Assembly (NCBI GenBank): GCA_905479095.1
Contig: CAJQLD010000063.1
Coordinates: 1-48,197 of the forward strand
Direction: 5' to 3'
Origin: an uncultured Flavobacteriaceae bacterium
Lineage (GTDB): Bacteria > Bacteroidota > Bacteroidia > Flavobacteriales > Flavobacteriaceae
Length of the DNA stretch: 48,197 nucleotides
Both the position numbers and the translations under genes were made by a program. Shown in pieces: positions 8,285-16,920 of this stretch. Positions within the stretch are counted from its first letter, which is position 1. Each line of letters begins with the position of its first letter. The notes below the pieces were generated by a model. That model was not told the DNA's origin. It searched no databases and saw nothing but the letters and a program-made list of their open reading frames with translations.

Positions 8285-11200
8285 TTAACCTAATAACAAC
8301 TTAATCTCTATGTTTGAGTTGACATAAACCAGTATTTTTTTACTGACTTTATAACCCATTTCTTGAACAATATCAGAATAGGTCTCCAATTGAGTCTCGT
8401 ATTTATCGTAATGATCGCCAGTTTTATAGTCGATAATGACTGCTGTTAAGTCCTTAAAAAGAACCAATCTGTCTGGGATGATTATGGTTCCAGATGCGGT
8501 CATAATTTCGCGTTCATTGTAAACCTCAACATCAGAACTATAATACGGAGTTAATAATGGGTGACTCACAATTGCTTCCAAAGTACTAAAAAGTTCATCG
8601 CTTTGAGTCGATGAAATCACGCCTGCATTAAAAAAATCGAGCAGTGTCGTTTCAATATCAGATTTAGTATAAATCTTTGACATTAGTAAATGAATTAAAT
8701 TCCCTTTCTCAAGTGCATCTTTTTGGGATGTATCCCACAAGTACCCTGCATTCGTCGCCATCGACACATTGAGGTGTTCTTTAGGGGTCGATATAAATTC
8801 GCGCTGAAGTACTGTTGGGTATTTTGCAGGTTTGGGCAGATCAATTTTTTCAAACACCCCAAATTCATATTCAAATGTTGCGCCTTCCCAATTACCAATT
8901 GATTTTAGATAATTAATTAAAAGCCCTGAATATGTTTTAAGGTTTTCTTCTCCTTTTTTGGAAACCGACGCATTTCCTACAATGTATAACTGCTCGACGG
9001 CTCTTGTAAGAGCGACGTATAACAAGTTAATGTTATCGAGTTCTAGTTTTGATTGATGATCTCTAAAAATAGATTCTCCTTCCGAACCGTAGGCCTCAAA
9101 GTCTTTGTTGTAATTTAATAAAAAATGTGAAAAAGGTGCGTATGACGATTCCAACGGCATCCATTCTTTTGGCTCCAATTCTTTATAAATGTCTAACTCT
9201 GCAAAGGGAAAAATGACCACAGGAAATTCCAATCCCTTCGATTTATGAACCGTCATAATTTGAACCGCATTAATGCCCTTTGGAGTCACTACGCTTAAAC
9301 TATCTTTTTTAAGGTTATAATGATCTATAAATTGTTGAATACTCGGAGTTGGTTTTTGAGTGAATTCAAGTACAAAATCTAAGAAAAACTGAATATAGGC
9401 ATTCGATGTTTTTGACAATCGAAAACTACTAATTATATACTCAACAGATTCATAAATAGAAAGCTGGAGAGCAGTCGTCGGAGAAAACTGAAGCCCTAAA
9501 GGTTCTAGTGATTTGAAAAATGCCGTTCGGTTTAACGGAATGGATTTAGATCGAAACAAATGGGAGTCACCCAACTCGTTATGGGCTAAAATATAATTGA
9601 GAACTTCCAATTTTGCTTCCATGTTTGAAGGCTCGTGCAAATACGTTAACAGGCTAATAATATATTTGACTTCTGGTGATTGCGCCACTAAAAGGGTCTC
9701 GCTCGAAACAATATCGATTCCGTTTTGGCTTAATAAGTTTGCTACCGCAATCCCTTCTTTACGTTTTCGGACGAGCACACAGATGTCTTTCCATTTAGCG
9801 TCTGGGCTTGAATCTAAATAGGTAGTTATAATTTTTAAAACTTTTTCCGCATATAAAAGTTGTTTGTCAGACCCTTTTTCAAATTCTAAAAAAGAAATAT
9901 TGACATAGCCAGTTTTAGCATTAAACTCTAATTGAGGGGGGGATTGGTATAGCGATTTATACGTCTCATTTGAAAAAGTAACGTTCGATAGGTGTTCAAA
10001 AAAATTATTATTGAAGTCCACGACTGTCTTGCAACTTCTGTAATTTGTTGGAAGATGAGAAAGCGTAGCGTCAAAAGGAAATGCTGTCGCGTTATTATGT
10101 AAATTAATAAACTGCTCCGCCTTTCCACCTCTCCAGCGATAAATTGCTTGTTTAGCATCCCCAACCAACATAGCACTGCCGTTTTCTTCCGCTAGTGTAT
10201 TGGTTAACAATGGCACCAAATTTTCCCATTGCAACTCGGAAGTATCTTGAAATTCATCAATAAAAAAATGATTAAACTTTTCGCCTATTCGCTCATAAAT
10301 AAAAGGAGCTGGTTGATCTTTTATCTGTTGACTTATGATGGTGTTAAATTCGGAGATCATCAAAAGGTTCTCTTCGTCTTTAATTATTTTTAATTCTTGA
10401 TAGATCAAATTTAGGACAGAAAGCGGTGTGGTGTTTTTTCGAATATTTTTTAAATAGCGGTAACGATACACGCCTTGCTTCGTTTTATGAAATGCATCGA
10501 CAAGCTGAGGGCGAAGTGCATCAATTGCTTCAGCAACGTGTGGCGGCGCTTTTTTTGTATATAACGAAGTTGTTTCGATGGATATTTGCCATACTGCATC
10601 AAGCTTGATATCAAATTTTTTGGAAGCTAAGGCCGTAAAATGTTTTGGTAAGGACCCTCTTGTAAAATCTGAAAATTCAACGCCGCTCGCTGAAATTGAT
10701 TCTAAAACTTGGATCGATTGTTCTGCGATTTCTGTCTCAATCGCGTTAATATCGTTTGTTAGCTTTGTTTTTAGGTCTTGGAAATCCTGCAACGACCGTT
10801 GCGAAAGCGCCTTTAAAAATGGCGCATCGGTTTCACTGATTAAAAGCTTTGCTGTTTTGACTAGGTCCAAAGCAATGTTCCAACTCTTATCGTCATCTGC
10901 TTTTTCAATTGCAAACGCAACCAATACTTTTGTGAGCGCCTTGTTTTTTCCTGCTTTTGAAAGCAACCTATTGACGGCTTTTTGGAGTAAATGATCGGTA
11001 TCGAGTTCTACTTCAAAATTCATGGGAAGTTTTAAATCAAAAGCAAAAGTCCGAATCAATTTTTGAGTAAACTTATCAATAGTTGAGATGTCAAAGGCTG
11101 CATAATTATGCAGAATTTTACTTAAGAGTTGTTTGGATTTGGCATGAATGATCGTCGGAGAACTCTCCAACTCGTCCACAACTTGTTCAAATAACGCGTC

Positions 11201-11422
11201 TGGCTGACTCAAAATTGTTGGCGAAGCAAACGTCATCAGTGCTCCTACAATCCGCGTTTTCATTTCATCGACAGCTTTGTTTGTAAAGGTAATTGCTAAA
11301 ACGTGGCGGTGTGGCAAAAATTCTTTAGAGGTTAAAACTATTTTTAAATAGTCTTTTACCAAAGTAAATGTTTTACCACTCCCTGCCGAAGCATTATAGA
11401 TATTGAATGTTGATGCGCTCAC
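8285..11422 (-). CDS. addA: AddA/RecB-like UvrD-family helicase with C-terminal nuclease
   Basis: A 1045-residue superfamily 1A helicase. Motifs in order are Walker A ASAGSGKTFTL (11-21), motif Ia AITFTNKAVDEMK, motif II FIDEFQDTSE, motif III LVGDAKQAIYRWRGG, motif IV NYRS, motif V TVHKSKGLEFP and motif VI YVALTRA. A C-terminal PD-(D/E)XK nuclease follows: PDRLV with Asp984, then IIDYKTG with Asp998 and Lys1000. This is the layout of AddA, the motor of a dual-nuclease recombination complex. The partner is the AddB-like protein at 3877-6633. It is divergent from the superoxide dismutase gene and starts at an ATG at 11422. An orthodox RecB is less likely because no recC or recD is in view. Confidence 0.9.
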   Translation of the reverse strand: MSASTFNIYNASAGSGKTFTLVKDYLKIVLTSKEFLPHRHVLAITFTNKAVDEMKTRIVGALMTFASPTILSQPDALFEQVVDELESSPTIIHAKSKQLLSKILHNYAAFDISTIDKFTQKLIRTFAFDLKLPMNFEVELDTDHLLQKAVNRLLSKAGKNKALTKVLVAFAIEKADDDKSWNIALDLVKTAKLLISETDAPFLKALSQRSLQDFQDLKTKLTNDINAIETEIAEQSIQVLESISASGVEFSDFTRGSLPKHFTALASKKFDIKLDAVWQISIETTSLYTKKAPPHVAEAIDALRPQLVDAFHKTKQGVYRYRYLKNIRKNTTPLSVLNLIYQELKIIKDEENLLMISEFNTIISQQIKDQPAPFIYERIGEKFNHFFIDEFQDTSELQWENLVPLLTNTLAEENGSAMLVGDAKQAIYRWRGGKAEQFINLHNNATAFPFDATLSHLPTNYRSCKTVVDFNNNFFEHLSNVTFSNETYKSLYQSPPQLEFNAKTGYVNISFLEFEKGSDKQLLYAEKVLKIITTYLDSSPDAKWKDICVLVRKRKEGIAVANLLSQNGIDIVSSETLLVAQSPEVKYIISLLTYLHEPSNMEAKLEVLNYILAHNELGDSHLFRSKSIPLNRTAFFKSLEPLGLQFSPTTALQLSIYESVEYIISSFRLSKTSNAYIQFFLDFVLEFTQKPTPSIQQFIDHYNLKKDSLSVVTPKGINAVQIMTVHKSKGLEFPVVIFPFAELDIYKELEPKEWMPLESSYAPFSHFLLNYNKDFEAYGSEGESIFRDHQSKLELDNINLLYVALTRAVEQLYIVGNASVSKKGEENLKTYSGLLINYLKSIGNWEGATFEYEFGVFEKIDLPKPAKYPTVLQREFISTPKEHLNVSMATNAGYLWDTSQKDALEKGNLIHLLMSKIYTKSDIETTLLDFFNAGVISSTQSDELFSTLEAIVSHPLLTPYYSSDVEVYNEREIMTASGTIIIPDRLVLFKDLTAVIIDYKTGDHYDKYETQLETYSDIVQEMGYKVSKKILVYVNSNIEIKLLLG

Positions 11423-11489
11423 TAAATAAAATTTATACCAAAATAAACAATCTTAATTATATAAGCTCGTAATTTTTATTTGATTATTG

Positions 11490-11497
11490 TAAATTTG
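11490..11497 (+). promoter_or_regulatory. Candidate -7 element for sodA
   Basis: TAAATTTG matches TAnnTTTG exactly and lies 33 bases before the ATG at 11531. No TTTG is present at the right distance upstream (the nearest is only 7 bases away), so only the -7 box is supported. Confidence 0.4.
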
Positions 11498-11530
11498 AAC
11501 GAAACATTTAAACACTTAAAATAAATTCTT

Positions 11531-12139
11531 ATGGCTTTTGAATTACCAAAATTAAATTACGCTTATGATGCACTAGAGCCTCATATTGATGCTCGAACAA
11601 TGGAAATCCACCATTCTAAACATCATAACGGTTACACCAACAATCTAAACGCTGCCATTGCAGGCACTGATTTAGAAAATAAATCCATAGAGGCAATTCT
11701 TGGAAACTTAGACATGTCTAATAAGGCAGTTCGAAATAACGGAGGTGGGTTTTATAACCACTCATTGTTTTGGAATGTCATGAATCCTGAAGGGAAGGAA
11801 GCACTTTCTGGAGAGCTGAAAGACGCTATTGTTGCGGCTTATGGATCTTTTGAAGATTTTAAAACTGCTTTTAGTAAAGCGGCTGCAACTCAGTTTGGAT
11901 CTGGATGGGCATGGTTATGTGTTCATAAAGGTGGAAAAGTAGAAGTTTGTTCTACACCAAATCAAGACAATCCATTAATGCCAGGCGTATCTTGTGACGG
12001 CACTCCAATCTTAGGATTAGATGTTTGGGAACATGCTTATTACTTGAATTACCAAAATCGTCGTCCAGATTATATTAATGCATTTTTTAATGTAATTAAC
12101 TGGAAAGAAGTTAATGCTCGTTTTCAAGCTGCAAAATAA
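11531..12139 (+). CDS. sodA: Superoxide dismutase (Mn/Fe)
   Basis: A 202-residue cytoplasmic superoxide dismutase converting superoxide to oxygen and hydrogen peroxide. Metal ligands by alignment to E. coli SodA are His27 (MEIHHSKHH), His77 (FYNHSLFW), Asp164 and His168 ([10 protein letters not shown]). The active-site glutamine sits in the C-terminal domain (PNQDNPLM), the position typical of manganese enzymes, while the N-terminal position holds Gly in GGGFYNH. The enzyme is therefore likely Mn-type, or cambialistic as in other Bacteroidetes. There is no signal peptide and full length. It forms a single-gene unit with a perfect -7 box and a strong terminator. Regulation by oxidants or iron cannot be read from the sequence. 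Confidence 0.95.
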   Translation: MAFELPKLNYAYDALEPHIDARTMEIHHSKHHNGYTNNLNAAIAGTDLENKSIEAILGNLDMSNKAVRNNGGGFYNHSLFWNVMNPEGKEALSGELKDAIVAAYGSFEDFKTAFSKAAATQFGSGWAWLCVHKGGKVEVCSTPNQDNPLMPGVSCDGTPILGLDVWEHAYYLNYQNRRPDYINAFFNVINWKEVNARFQAAK

Positions 12140-12162
12140 GCTTTAGGAAACTATAGAAAATA

Positions 12163-12191
12163 AAAAAGGTGAACTTGCGTTCACCTTTTTT
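12163..12191 (+). terminator. Intrinsic terminator after sodA
   Basis: Perfect inverted repeat AAAAAAGGTGAAC / GTTCACCTTTTTT with a 3- to 4-base loop, 24 bases after the stop. Its A/T symmetry allows bidirectional use, but purF ends over 120 bases away. Confidence 0.85.
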
Positions 12192-12313
12192 GCCCCAAAT
12201 CTACCATGAACTTAACCTACTTATGTTATGGTGAGTCAAAGATAGCAGTTTAATGTATAGTAGAAGTTTATTTTAGACGAACTGCTGTTTTATTAGATAA
12301 AGTGTATTTTCTA

Positions 12314-14212
12314 TCAATAAGCTCTTTCGTTATTCCCTTCAAAAAAGTTAATAAATGCTCGATTGACAACCCGATTTCCACCTGGTGTTGGATAATTTCC
12401 TGTGAAATACCAGTCCCCTAAGTTTTTTGGACAAGCAATGTGTAGGTTTTCTATGGGTTGGAAAATAATTTTGACCTCCGCTTTAATCCCGTCTTCACTT
12501 AAAAGTTCTGCTATTTTATCAGACAGTTGTTCGGGGGTAAAGGGTGCATAAATTTCTTTCACGAAATTTTGAACCTCGGTATCAACTAAATTTTCTTGAG
12601 CTTTACATCGGGTGTAGATTTCTTCAACTAAGTGGTATTTGTTTTGATCTTTTAATAATGATAATGCTGCTCTAAACGCCACCAACCCTTCAAGGTTTGC
12701 CATGTCAATTCCATAACAATCTGGATACCGAATTTGCGGAGCGGAAGACACCACAACGATTCGCTTGGGTGACAAACGATCCATCATTTTTAGGATACTT
12801 TTCTTTAAAGTCGTCCCTCGTACGATGCTGTCATCAATAATCACAAGGTTATCCTCTGGCTTAATAACGCCATAAGTCACATCATACACGTGTGCAACCA
12901 AATCATCACGACTGCTATCTTCGGTAATAAATGTTCGAAGTTTAACGTCTTTGATAGCTATTTTTTCGATGCGAGTGCGTTCTGAAAGAATCTGAGTGAC
13001 TTTTTCAGCAGACAAGGATCGTGTCCCGTTTAATATTTTTTCTGTTTTCTTTTTGTTTAAATATTCCTCAACTTCTTCAATCATTCCAAAGAATGAGGTT
13101 TCAGCGGTATTAGGAATGTAGGAAAATACGGAGTTTTTTATATCGTAATCAACCTGCTTCAATACTTCAGGAACAATCAATTTTCCTAATAATTTTCGTT
13201 CTTGATAGATTTCAGCATCACTCCCTCTAGAAAAATAAATTCGTTCAAATGAACACGCCTGCCGCTCTAAAGGTTCAAGAATTTGATCAATAGACGTTTC
13301 GCCTGATTTTTTAGTGATAATGGCGGTTCCTGGGGGCAATTCGTGAACTTGATCAAAATCGACATTAAAAACAGTTTGAATCACAGGGCGCTCTGAAGCC
13401 ACTACAACCACTTCATCGTCCATATAATAATACGCAGGACGGATCCCAGAAGGGTCTCTTAAAACAAAAGAATCGCCATGACCTAGGAGTCCAGCCATTG
13501 CATATCCACCGTCCCAATTTTTGGCCGCTTTGGTTAATATTTTCTTAAGATTGAGTCGTTCTGCAATCAATGGCGAACACTCCATTTTGTTATACCCTTC
13601 TTTTTTAAGCTTTTTGTATAATTTTGAAACCGCATCATCTAGAAAATGTCCTATTTTCTCCATGATGGTAATTGTATCCGTGTACTCTTTAGGGTGCTGT
13701 CCAATTTCAACAAGATTTTTAAATAGACTTTTAACATTAGTCATATTAAAGTTTCCTGCTAAAATCACATTTCGGTGCATCCAATTATTTTGTCTCAAAA
13801 AAGGATGAACACTTTCGACGCTGTTTTTTCCAAACGTCCCATATCGGACATGTCCTAATAGAACTTCCCCTAAATAAGGCACTATCTTTTTTTGTGCCTC
13901 CGTATCATCAGCTACTTCAGGGTGGGCTTCTAACACATCATTGATACGCAAATTGATTTGCGAAAAAATATCTTGAATGGGTTGTTGGGCGACTGAGCGC
14001 ACACGGCTTATGTAGCGCTCTCCGGGCTGCATGTCTAATTTTATACTAGCAAACCCTGCGCCATCTTGACCACGGTTGTGCTGCTTTTCCATAATAAGGT
14101 ACATCTTATTAATGCCATAAAAAGCCGTACCGTACTTCTTTTTGTAAAAATCTAATGGTTTTAAAAGTCTGATGTGTGCAATTCCACATTCATGTTTTAT
14201 AGCATCGCTCAT
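12314..14212 (-). CDS. purF: Amidophosphoribosyltransferase, long Bacteroidetes form
   Basis: The first committed step of purine synthesis: PRPP plus glutamine gives phosphoribosylamine. The N-terminal nucleophile is Cys9, preceded by the short propeptide MSDAIKHE that must be removed. The glutaminase signature HVRYGTFG is at 121-128. The PRPP loop VIIDDSIVRGTT is at 457-468, followed by a YGIDMAN segment near 500. The protein is 632 residues against roughly 470-510 for the usual enzyme; extra segments lie around residues 160-235 and 375-425. This long version is common in the phylum as I remember it. A second, shorter PurF may exist elsewhere, and I cannot exclude that this copy is a paralog. 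A terminator of the preceding kinase gene lies between 14253 and 14276, so purF has its own promoter. Confidence 0.88.
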   Translation of the reverse strand: MSDAIKHECGIAHIRLLKPLDFYKKKYGTAFYGINKMYLIMEKQHNRGQDGAGFASIKLDMQPGERYISRVRSVAQQPIQDIFSQINLRINDVLEAHPEVADDTEAQKKIVPYLGEVLLGHVRYGTFGKNSVESVHPFLRQNNWMHRNVILAGNFNMTNVKSLFKNLVEIGQHPKEYTDTITIMEKIGHFLDDAVSKLYKKLKKEGYNKMECSPLIAERLNLKKILTKAAKNWDGGYAMAGLLGHGDSFVLRDPSGIRPAYYYMDDEVVVVASERPVIQTVFNVDFDQVHELPPGTAIITKKSGETSIDQILEPLERQACSFERIYFSRGSDAEIYQERKLLGKLIVPEVLKQVDYDIKNSVFSYIPNTAETSFFGMIEEVEEYLNKKKTEKILNGTRSLSAEKVTQILSERTRIEKIAIKDVKLRTFITEDSSRDDLVAHVYDVTYGVIKPEDNLVIIDDSIVRGTTLKKSILKMMDRLSPKRIVVVSSAPQIRYPDCYGIDMANLEGLVAFRAALSLLKDQNKYHLVEEIYTRCKAQENLVDTEVQNFVKEIYAPFTPEQLSDKIAELLSEDGIKAEVKIIFQPIENLHIACPKNLGDWYFTGNYPTPGGNRVVNRAFINFFEGNNERAY

Positions 14213-14252
14213 TGGAGTGTTTTTATTAGATATTTAAATATTATTAAAAAAG

Positions 14253-14276
14253 AAACGCGCCAAATATGGCGCGTTT
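14253..14276 (-). terminator. Intrinsic terminator after the PfkB kinase gene
   Basis: Perfect GC-rich inverted repeat AAACGCGCC / GGCGCGTTT with a 6-base loop, two bases beyond the stop of the kinase. It is followed by a T-rich tract on the minus strand and sits directly upstream of purF. Confidence 0.85.
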
Positions 14277-14278
14277 TA

Positions 14279-15208
14279 TTAGTTTGTTAATTCAATTTCA
14301 AATTGCGTTAATTCTTTAAACGCTTTAAGGCGGGCGCGTATTTCTTCAGGCCTTAGTGATTCGAGGCGCTCCGTTCCAAATTTTTCGACACAAAATGAGG
14401 CAAGCGTGGATCCGTAGATAACCGCTTTTTTCATGTTTTCAAATGATATGTTTTCTGATTGTGCTAAAAACCCTGCAAACCCTCCTGCAAAAGTATCTCC
14501 TGCGCCTGTAGGGTCAAAAACAGACTCTAACGGCAATGCCGGTGCACAAAACACATTGGCATGGTTAAATAATAATGCACCGTGTTCTCCTTTTTTGATT
14601 ACTACATATTCAGGTCCCATGGCGTGAATTTTTTGAGCAGCCTTTACTAAAGAGTGTTCTCCTGTAAGTTGACGCGCTTCTTCGTCATTGATGGTAATAA
14701 CATCGACGCGTTTGATCACTTCAATCAACGGTTCGAGTGCGTTATCCATCCAAAAATTCATGGTATCCAAAATAACTAATGTCGAAGTGTTTGTCATTTG
14801 ATCTAAAACACTCGATTGGACAAATGGATGTAAATTTCCTAAGACCAAAATGCTCGCATCTTGGTATGTCTTTGGCACGATCGGTTGAAAGTTTTCTAAG
14901 ACGTTGAGCTCTGTTGCTAATGTATCTCTAGAGTTCATATCATTGTGATAGCGTCCACTCCAAAAAAATGTTTTGCCCTCTTTAATCATTTCAATACTAG
15001 AGATGTCAATATCTCTATCTGAAAAAAGATCTAAATAAGCTTGAGGAAAATCGCCTCCAACAACAGAAACAATGGCACTATCAACCTCAAATTGCGAGGC
15101 AGAAAGCCCTATGTATGAAGCAGATCCACCAAGAATTTTATCGGTTTTTCCAAAAGGGGTTTCAACGGCATCAAATGCTACGGTGCCTACAATTACTAGT
15201 TTACTCAT
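14279..15208 (-). CDS. PfkB/ribokinase-family sugar or nucleoside kinase
   Basis: A 309-residue kinase. The N-terminal glycine motif is GGSASYIGLSAS (27-38), and the C-terminal signature DPTGAGDTFAGGF (232-244) holds the catalytic base Asp238 and the anion hole. The phosphate donor would be ATP. The substrate cannot be fixed from the sequence. Adenosine, ribose or another nucleoside is plausible given purN and purF on either side in the same orientation, but that is context only. Its stop codon lies two bases before a strong terminator. The gap of about 80 bases to rnhA upstream includes a small palindrome, so it may be the last gene of a purN-rnhA-kinase unit or independent. Confidence 0.88.
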   Translation of the reverse strand: MSKLVIVGTVAFDAVETPFGKTDKILGGSASYIGLSASQFEVDSAIVSVVGGDFPQAYLDLFSDRDIDISSIEMIKEGKTFFWSGRYHNDMNSRDTLATELNVLENFQPIVPKTYQDASILVLGNLHPFVQSSVLDQMTNTSTLVILDTMNFWMDNALEPLIEVIKRVDVITINDEEARQLTGEHSLVKAAQKIHAMGPEYVVIKKGEHGALLFNHANVFCAPALPLESVFDPTGAGDTFAGGFAGFLAQSENISFENMKKAVIYGSTLASFCVEKFGTERLESLRPEEIRARLKAFKELTQFEIELTN

Positions 15209-15266
15209 AAAATACTATAAAAATTATGGCGCAAAGTTACGCATTTTTTAGTCTTTATAAAAAGAT

Positions 15267-15281
15267 ATTCCTCAGAGGAAT
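15267..15281 (-). terminator. Small hairpin downstream of rnhA, weak terminator candidate
   Basis: ATTCCTC A GAGGAAT, 7-base arms, nine bases after the rnhA stop and followed by a T-rich stretch on the minus strand. The single-base centre means the real stem would be shorter, so this is only a candidate. Confidence 0.35.
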
Positions 15282-15289
15282 GACATAAC

Positions 15290-15931
15290 TTATTTGCGTC
15301 CAAAATCTGCCGGAATTTCACCCCATGCTTTGGTTTCCCATTTTACAATAGTCGTTTCATACGCATTGTTTTTAAGCCACTTCACCGCGCGATCTACAAG
15401 ATCAAACAATTGGGCGTTCTTAGGGGATCTCTGCAATTTGGTGTTACACTGTTTTTTTTTGACCCAGCTCATTGCCGTTCTTGAGTCTGTATACAGAATT
15501 CGTTGACTGTCTTTTTGTTTTAAAAGCGCCAATCCATGTACCAGTGCCAAAAACTCCCCAATATTATTGGTTCCCTGGTCAAATGGACCTTTATGAAATA
15601 GCTGTTTTTTAGACTGAGTGTCCACACCTCGATACTCCATTATTCCTGGGTTTCCACTCGATGCTGCATCGACAGCTATCGAATTATAGTTGGGCTGGCC
15701 TATCAATTTCAAGCGTGCCTCGGAGAGGCCAGTAGTGAGTTTTTTAGACTTCCCTATATAGTCTCTATAATTTCCTTGGAGTGCTGTTTTTGCAGATTCA
15801 GCGGTTGGAAATGACTTGTATTGTGCACCTTCAAAACTTGTGATTTGTAATTTACATTCGTTCCACGTTTCAAAAACACCTGTACGATGCCCTTTCCAAA
15901 CCGTGTAATATTTCTTTTTGGATTTAGACAT
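15290..15931 (-). CDS. rnhA: Ribonuclease HI with N-terminal viroplasmin domain
   Basis: A 213-residue nuclease that degrades the RNA strand of RNA-DNA hybrids. Residues 6-50 form a viroplasmin (caulimovirus VI) domain, with the aromatic pattern YYTVWKGHRTGVFETW that binds hybrids. A linker follows, then the RNase H fold from about 82. The catalytic residues are Asp88 (AVDAASSGNPG), Glu126 (NIGEFLAL), Asp149 (YTDSRTAMSW) and Asp209 (GEIPADFGRK). The start overlaps the last 8 bases of purN, so the two are co-transcribed. The linkage to purine synthesis is probably an operon convenience, not a functional link. Alternative small RNases H lack the N-terminal domain, so the assignment is firm. Confidence 0.92.
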   Translation of the reverse strand: MSKSKKKYYTVWKGHRTGVFETWNECKLQITSFEGAQYKSFPTAESAKTALQGNYRDYIGKSKKLTTGLSEARLKLIGQPNYNSIAVDAASSGNPGIMEYRGVDTQSKKQLFHKGPFDQGTNNIGEFLALVHGLALLKQKDSQRILYTDSRTAMSWVKKKQCNTKLQRSPKNAQLFDLVDRAVKWLKNNAYETTIVKWETKAWGEIPADFGRK

Positions 15932-16490
15932 CAGACAAAAGAATGGTTTGAATGACTTCAGGAAAATGCTCCATTTCTAATTGGTGAATTTTAGAAGCTA
16001 CTTCAATCGCAGAATCTGTTTTGTGAACGGCGCAGTTCGCCTGAAAAATAATAGCCCCTTCGTCATAGTGTTCATTAACATAATGAATCGTGATTCCGGT
16101 TTCTGATTCGTTGTTTTTAACGACCGCCTCGTGCACATGCATGCCATACATCCCTTTTCCTCCATATTTTGGCAATAGCGCTGGATGGACATTCACGACT
16201 TTGTTTTTATACATTTCCAATAAGTGCTCTGGAAATTTCCATAAAAAGCCCGCTAGGACGATTAAATCAAGGTTTGGTAAGTTTTCAAGCCCCCATTTAG
16301 GGTCATTAAGTTGCGATTTATTAAAAATAACCGTTTGAACTTCCAATGCAGCGGCACGCTCTAAAACTCGCGCTTTTGGATTGTTTGTAAGCACCAAAAC
16401 AACCGATACAGTTTTGGTGTTTTTAAAATACTTAATGATGTTTTCTGCATTAGTTCCAGATCCAGAAGCAAAAATCGCAATGTGTTTCAT
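15924..16490 (-). CDS. purN: Phosphoribosylglycinamide formyltransferase
   Basis: Third step of purine synthesis: transfers a formyl group from 10-formyltetrahydrofolate to GAR. At 188 residues it is slightly shorter than the E. coli enzyme. The phosphate-binding loop SGSGTN is at 9-14. The catalytic triad is Asn100, His102 (NVHPALLP) and Asp143 (HYDEGAI). The segment ETGITIHYVNEHYDEG is characteristic of the family. It is first in a unit with rnhA (8-base overlap). The region upstream to acpP is a divergent intergenic of 180 bases in which I see no clear promoter on this strand. Confidence 0.94.
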   Translation of the reverse strand: MKHIAIFASGSGTNAENIIKYFKNTKTVSVVLVLTNNPKARVLERAAALEVQTVIFNKSQLNDPKWGLENLPNLDLIVLAGFLWKFPEHLLEMYKNKVVNVHPALLPKYGGKGMYGMHVHEAVVKNNESETGITIHYVNEHYDEGAIIFQANCAVHKTDSAIEVASKIHQLEMEHFPEVIQTILLSDV

Positions 16491-16632
16491 TAAAAAATTT
16501 TAAGGTTGAAATTCTTTAACAAAAAAAAGAAAAAGAATTCACAATAAGAAGCAAAAACGCAATAGTTAACTCAATATGACATAAATAAGTGCACATTTTT
16601 GAAGTAATGATGCGTTTTAATGTAAAGTTTTT

Positions 16633-16640
16633 TATTTTTG
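16633..16640 (+). promoter_or_regulatory. Candidate -7 element for acpP-fabF-rnc
   Basis: TATTTTTG matches TAnnTTTG exactly, 31 bases before the acpP ATG. The nearest upstream TTTG (16598-16601) is 31 bases away, which is too far, so the -33 element is unresolved. Confidence 0.4.
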
Positions 16641-16670
16641 CAATCTAATTAAAACTTAAAATTAAATATT

Positions 16671-16904
16671 ATGTCAGACATTGCATCAAGAGTAAAAGCG
16701 ATTATCGTGGATAAATTGGGCGTTGATGAAAACGAAGTAGTAACAGAAGCTAGCTTCACAAACGACCTTGGCGCAGATTCGTTAGATACTGTAGAGCTCA
16801 TAATGGAATTTGAAAAAGAATTCGACATTCAAATCCCAGACGACCAAGCAGAAAACATTGCGACTGTAGGTCAAGCTGTTTCATATATTGAAGCTGCAAA
16901 ATAA
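16671..16904 (+). CDS. acpP: Acyl carrier protein
   Basis: A 77-residue acidic protein. The 4'-phosphopantetheine attachment serine is Ser37 in [15 protein letters not shown]. It carries the growing acyl chain during fatty acid synthesis in the cytoplasm. Length and helix II sequence are typical of a housekeeping ACP. It is followed after 16 bases by fabF, the standard bacterial arrangement. Confidence 0.96.
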   Translation: MSDIASRVKAIIVDKLGVDENEVVTEASFTNDLGADSLDTVELIMEFEKEFDIQIPDDQAENIATVGQAVSYIEAAK

Positions 16905-16920
16905 CACCTTTTAATTTTTT

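Noticed and set aside
11479-11482. TTTG as a -33 element for sodA
   Set aside because: It is only 7 bases from the -7 box, far below the usual 17-23.
12244-12286. Inverted repeat AGCAGTT / AACTGCT between sodA and purF
   Set aside because: The arms are 7 bases with a 29-base loop and no T-run; too weak to call a terminator or operator.
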